NCBI GenBank assembly: GCA_944386665.1
Contig: CALXBZ010000003.1
Span: forward strand, 1 to 34,337
Length of the DNA stretch: 34,337 nt
Direction: 5' to 3'
DNA from: an uncultured Clostridia bacterium
GTDB taxonomy: Bacteria > Bacillota > Clostridia > TANB77 > CAG-508
Shown here piece by piece: positions 33,029 through 34,337 of the stretch. Positions within the stretch are counted from its first letter, which is position 1. The number at the start of each line of letters is the position of its first letter. A program made the translations under genes and the position numbers. The notes under the pieces are model-generated. The model was not told the origin of the DNA. It made no database searches and saw only the letters and a program-made list of their open reading frames with translations.

Positions 33029-33913
33029 TTATATTATCCTTTTAAAATTATTTCCGGCTACTTGCTCTATATAGCCCTCAATTTCCATCATCGTTAAAGT
33101 TGAATTTACCTCTTTAATATTTTTACCTAATTTTCCTGCTATTTCTTCTAAAGATTTTTTTTCATTTAATAAATTATATATTTCTTTGTATTCTTCTGAG
33201 ATATTTATTTTCTTATCTATTTTTGTATTGTTTTTTATCTTATTTTTCGCTTTTGTCTCTGTATTTTCTCCATATACATCCAGTATTATTTGATTTGGCG
33301 ATGTTACTAACTTTGCCCCTTCCTCTAATAAGTCCTTCATTCCGGAACTATTCTTTTGGTCTAAATTTACTGGAATACAATAGATATTTTTTTCTTGTGC
33401 CTTTGCATATTTAGCGGTTATTCTAGTTCCACTTCTATGATTTGCCTCTATCACTAATACGGCATCTGCTATTCCGCTTATTATTCTGTTTCTCTTTGGA
33501 AAATTTGATGTTTTTGTTTCTTCTTGTTCTTCATATTCAGTTATAATACAGCCATTTTCATTAAGAATTTTATTATACAGCCATGCATTTTCTTTAGGGT
33601 AAATATTTTTAAGTCCTCCTCCTAGTACTGCAATTGTAGAACCATTTTCTGATACTGCTCCACAGTGTGCTGCTGTATCTATTCCTATTGCCAAACCACT
33701 AACTATGCAAATACCTTTTTTTGAGAGTTCTTTTGCAAATATTTGAGCATATTTTCTTCCATAATCTGTACAATCCCTCGAGCCAACTATTGCAACTATT
33801 TTATTATGATTTAATAACTCTATATTTCCAATACAATATAATTGTTGTGGATATTCTTTTATATTTAGTAATCTTTTAGGATATTCATCCTCAAAACATT
33901 TTATATTTTTTAT
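33029..33913 (-). CDS. dprA: DNA-processing protein DprA with an apparent AUA start
   Basis: DprA (Smf) loads RecA on single-stranded DNA taken up in transformation. The Rossmann-like domain reads VAIVGSRDCTDYGRKYAQIFA, GICIVSGLAIGIDTAAHCGA, TIAVLGGGLKNIYPKEN, FPKRNRIISGIADAVLVIEA and RSGTRITAKYAKAQ; a C-terminal winged-helix domain follows (KSLEEIAGKLGKNIKEVNSTL). A TTG in VSGLAIGID would give only 221 aa and cut the domain in half. Going upstream the frame stays open for 73 codons with good DprA content (FEDEYPKRLLNIKEYPQQLYCIGN) up to the yifB stop at 33926, with no ATG, GTG or TTG. The only well-placed codon after AGGAGG (8 bases) is ATA at 33913. So 294 aa with AUA start, or a start-mutated gene. 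Confidence 0.8.
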   Translation of the reverse strand: MKNIKCFEDEYPKRLLNIKEYPQQLYCIGNIELLNHNKIVAIVGSRDCTDYGRKYAQIFAKELSKKGICIVSGLAIGIDTAAHCGAVSENGSTIAVLGGGLKNIYPKENAWLYNKILNENGCIITEYEEQEETKTSNFPKRNRIISGIADAVLVIEANHRSGTRITAKYAKAQEKNIYCIPVNLDQKNSSGMKDLLEEGAKLVTSPNQIILDVYGENTETKAKNKIKNNTKIDKKINISEEYKEIYNLLNEKKSLEEIAGKLGKNIKEVNSTLTMMEIEGYIEQVAGNNFKRII

Positions 33914-33925
33914 ACTATTATCCTC

Positions 33926-34337
33926 CTAATTTTTCCAATATTTTCTGTCTAAACTTCTGTACTGTATTGCTTCTACTATATGTTTACTCTCTATGATTTC
34001 TGATTTATCTAAGTCTGCAATGGTTCTTGCAACTTTTAGTATTCTAGTATATGCTCTAGCACTTAACCCTAATCTTTCAAACGCTTTTTGGAGTATTTTT
34101 TTCGATTCTTCATTCAATCTACAAAATTTTAATATCATGTTTGGTGTTAACTCAGAGTTAGAAAATATTTTTAATTTTCTATATCTCTCTATTTGAATAT
34201 TTCTAGCATCATTTACTCTCTTCTTTATTTCAATCGAGCTTTCTACTTTTTCATTTGATTGTAAATTATTATATTTTACAGGTGTTACCTCTATTTGAAT
34301 ATCTATTCTGTCTAATAAAGGTCCACTTATTTTGTTC
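33926..34337 (-). CDS. YifB/ComM-like Mg-chelatase family AAA+ protein, C-terminal part
   Basis: The gene enters from the right edge; its last 136 codons are visible. KISGPLLDRIDIQIEV at the edge is the arginine-finger block of YifB/ComM, then a helical part (EIKKRVNDARNIQIERY, NEESKKILQKAFERLGLSARAYTRILKVARTIADL) and the end IVEAIQYRSLDRKYWKN typical for the family. ComM-type proteins are hexameric helicases that help branch migration in transformation. The stop TAG (33928-33926) overlaps the AGGAGG of dprA, indicating coupling. The Walker motifs are outside the window. Confidence 0.93.
   Translation of the reverse strand, partial: NKISGPLLDRIDIQIEVTPVKYNNLQSNEKVESSIEIKKRVNDARNIQIERYRKLKIFSNSELTPNMILKFCRLNEESKKILQKAFERLGLSARAYTRILKVARTIADLDKSEIIESKHIVEAIQYRSLDRKYWKN

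Noticed and set aside
33029-33694. 221-aa DprA starting at TTG
   Set aside because: That start lies within the conserved nucleotide-binding part of the fold; clear DprA sequence continues upstream in the same frame for 73 codons.

Overview
The window comes from a very AT-rich, spore-forming member of the Bacillota, most likely a gut-type Clostridia lineage. This is inferred from four things: a small acid-soluble spore protein; a complete CtsR-McsA-McsB-ClpC operon; the Firmicutes order gdpP-rplI-dnaB-tilS-ftsH; and a GGGtGRT/NifU-like pair that I know mainly from anaerobic Clostridia. No rRNA, tRNA, CRISPR array, transposase or integrase was seen. Almost all genes are on the minus strand; the clear plus-strand genes are a class B penicillin-binding protein and the spore protein.

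Layout, low to high coordinates. (1) 1-5.5 kb is a housekeeping operon read leftwards: gdpP (c-di-AMP phosphodiesterase), rplI, dnaB, tilS and the start of ftsH, which has its own promoter. (2) 5.7-8.9 kb holds a shrunken AMP-binding (ANL) homologue without the ATP-binding loop, a receiver-GGDEF protein whose receiver lacks the phospho-acceptor Asp, and a membrane-anchored Ig-like extracellular protein. (3) 9-14 kb is one 1674-residue surface protein with a signal peptide, a thioester domain, six roughly 210-residue modules (some nearly identical in DNA) and a C-terminal membrane anchor without LPXTG. (4) 14.2-16.4 kb is a SpoVD/FtsI-type PBP with two PASTA domains, divergent from the adhesin. 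(5) 16.5-22.1 kb holds an SDR oxidoreductase and the ctsR-mcsA-mcsB-clpC proteostasis operon with a textbook promoter and CtsR box. (6) 22.1-24.4 kb holds a 60-aa unknown protein, a Cof-type HAD phosphatase, the spore protein and a YgjP/DUF45-like protein that has lost every metal ligand. (7) 24.7-25.9 kb is an orphan holin-amidase cassette. (8) 26.4-28.2 kb is the NifU-like scaffold plus GGGtGRT protein. (9) 28.4-31.7 kb is a class D-like sortase and its probable substrate, an adhesin with thioester-like and Cna-B domains, behind a consensus promoter that overlaps a palindrome. (10) 32-34.3 kb holds hpf, yraN, dprA and the end of yifB.

Recurring themes are surface adhesion (two thioester-type adhesins, a sortase, an Ig-like anchored protein), nucleotide signalling (GdpP, GGDEF protein) and pseudo-enzymes (ANL-like, YgjP-like, degenerate receiver). 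The points most worth checking are the apparent AUA start of dprA, the adhesin that ends at LPRTGY with no membrane anchor, the two degenerate enzyme homologues with intact promoters, and the palindromes in front of the sortase operon.
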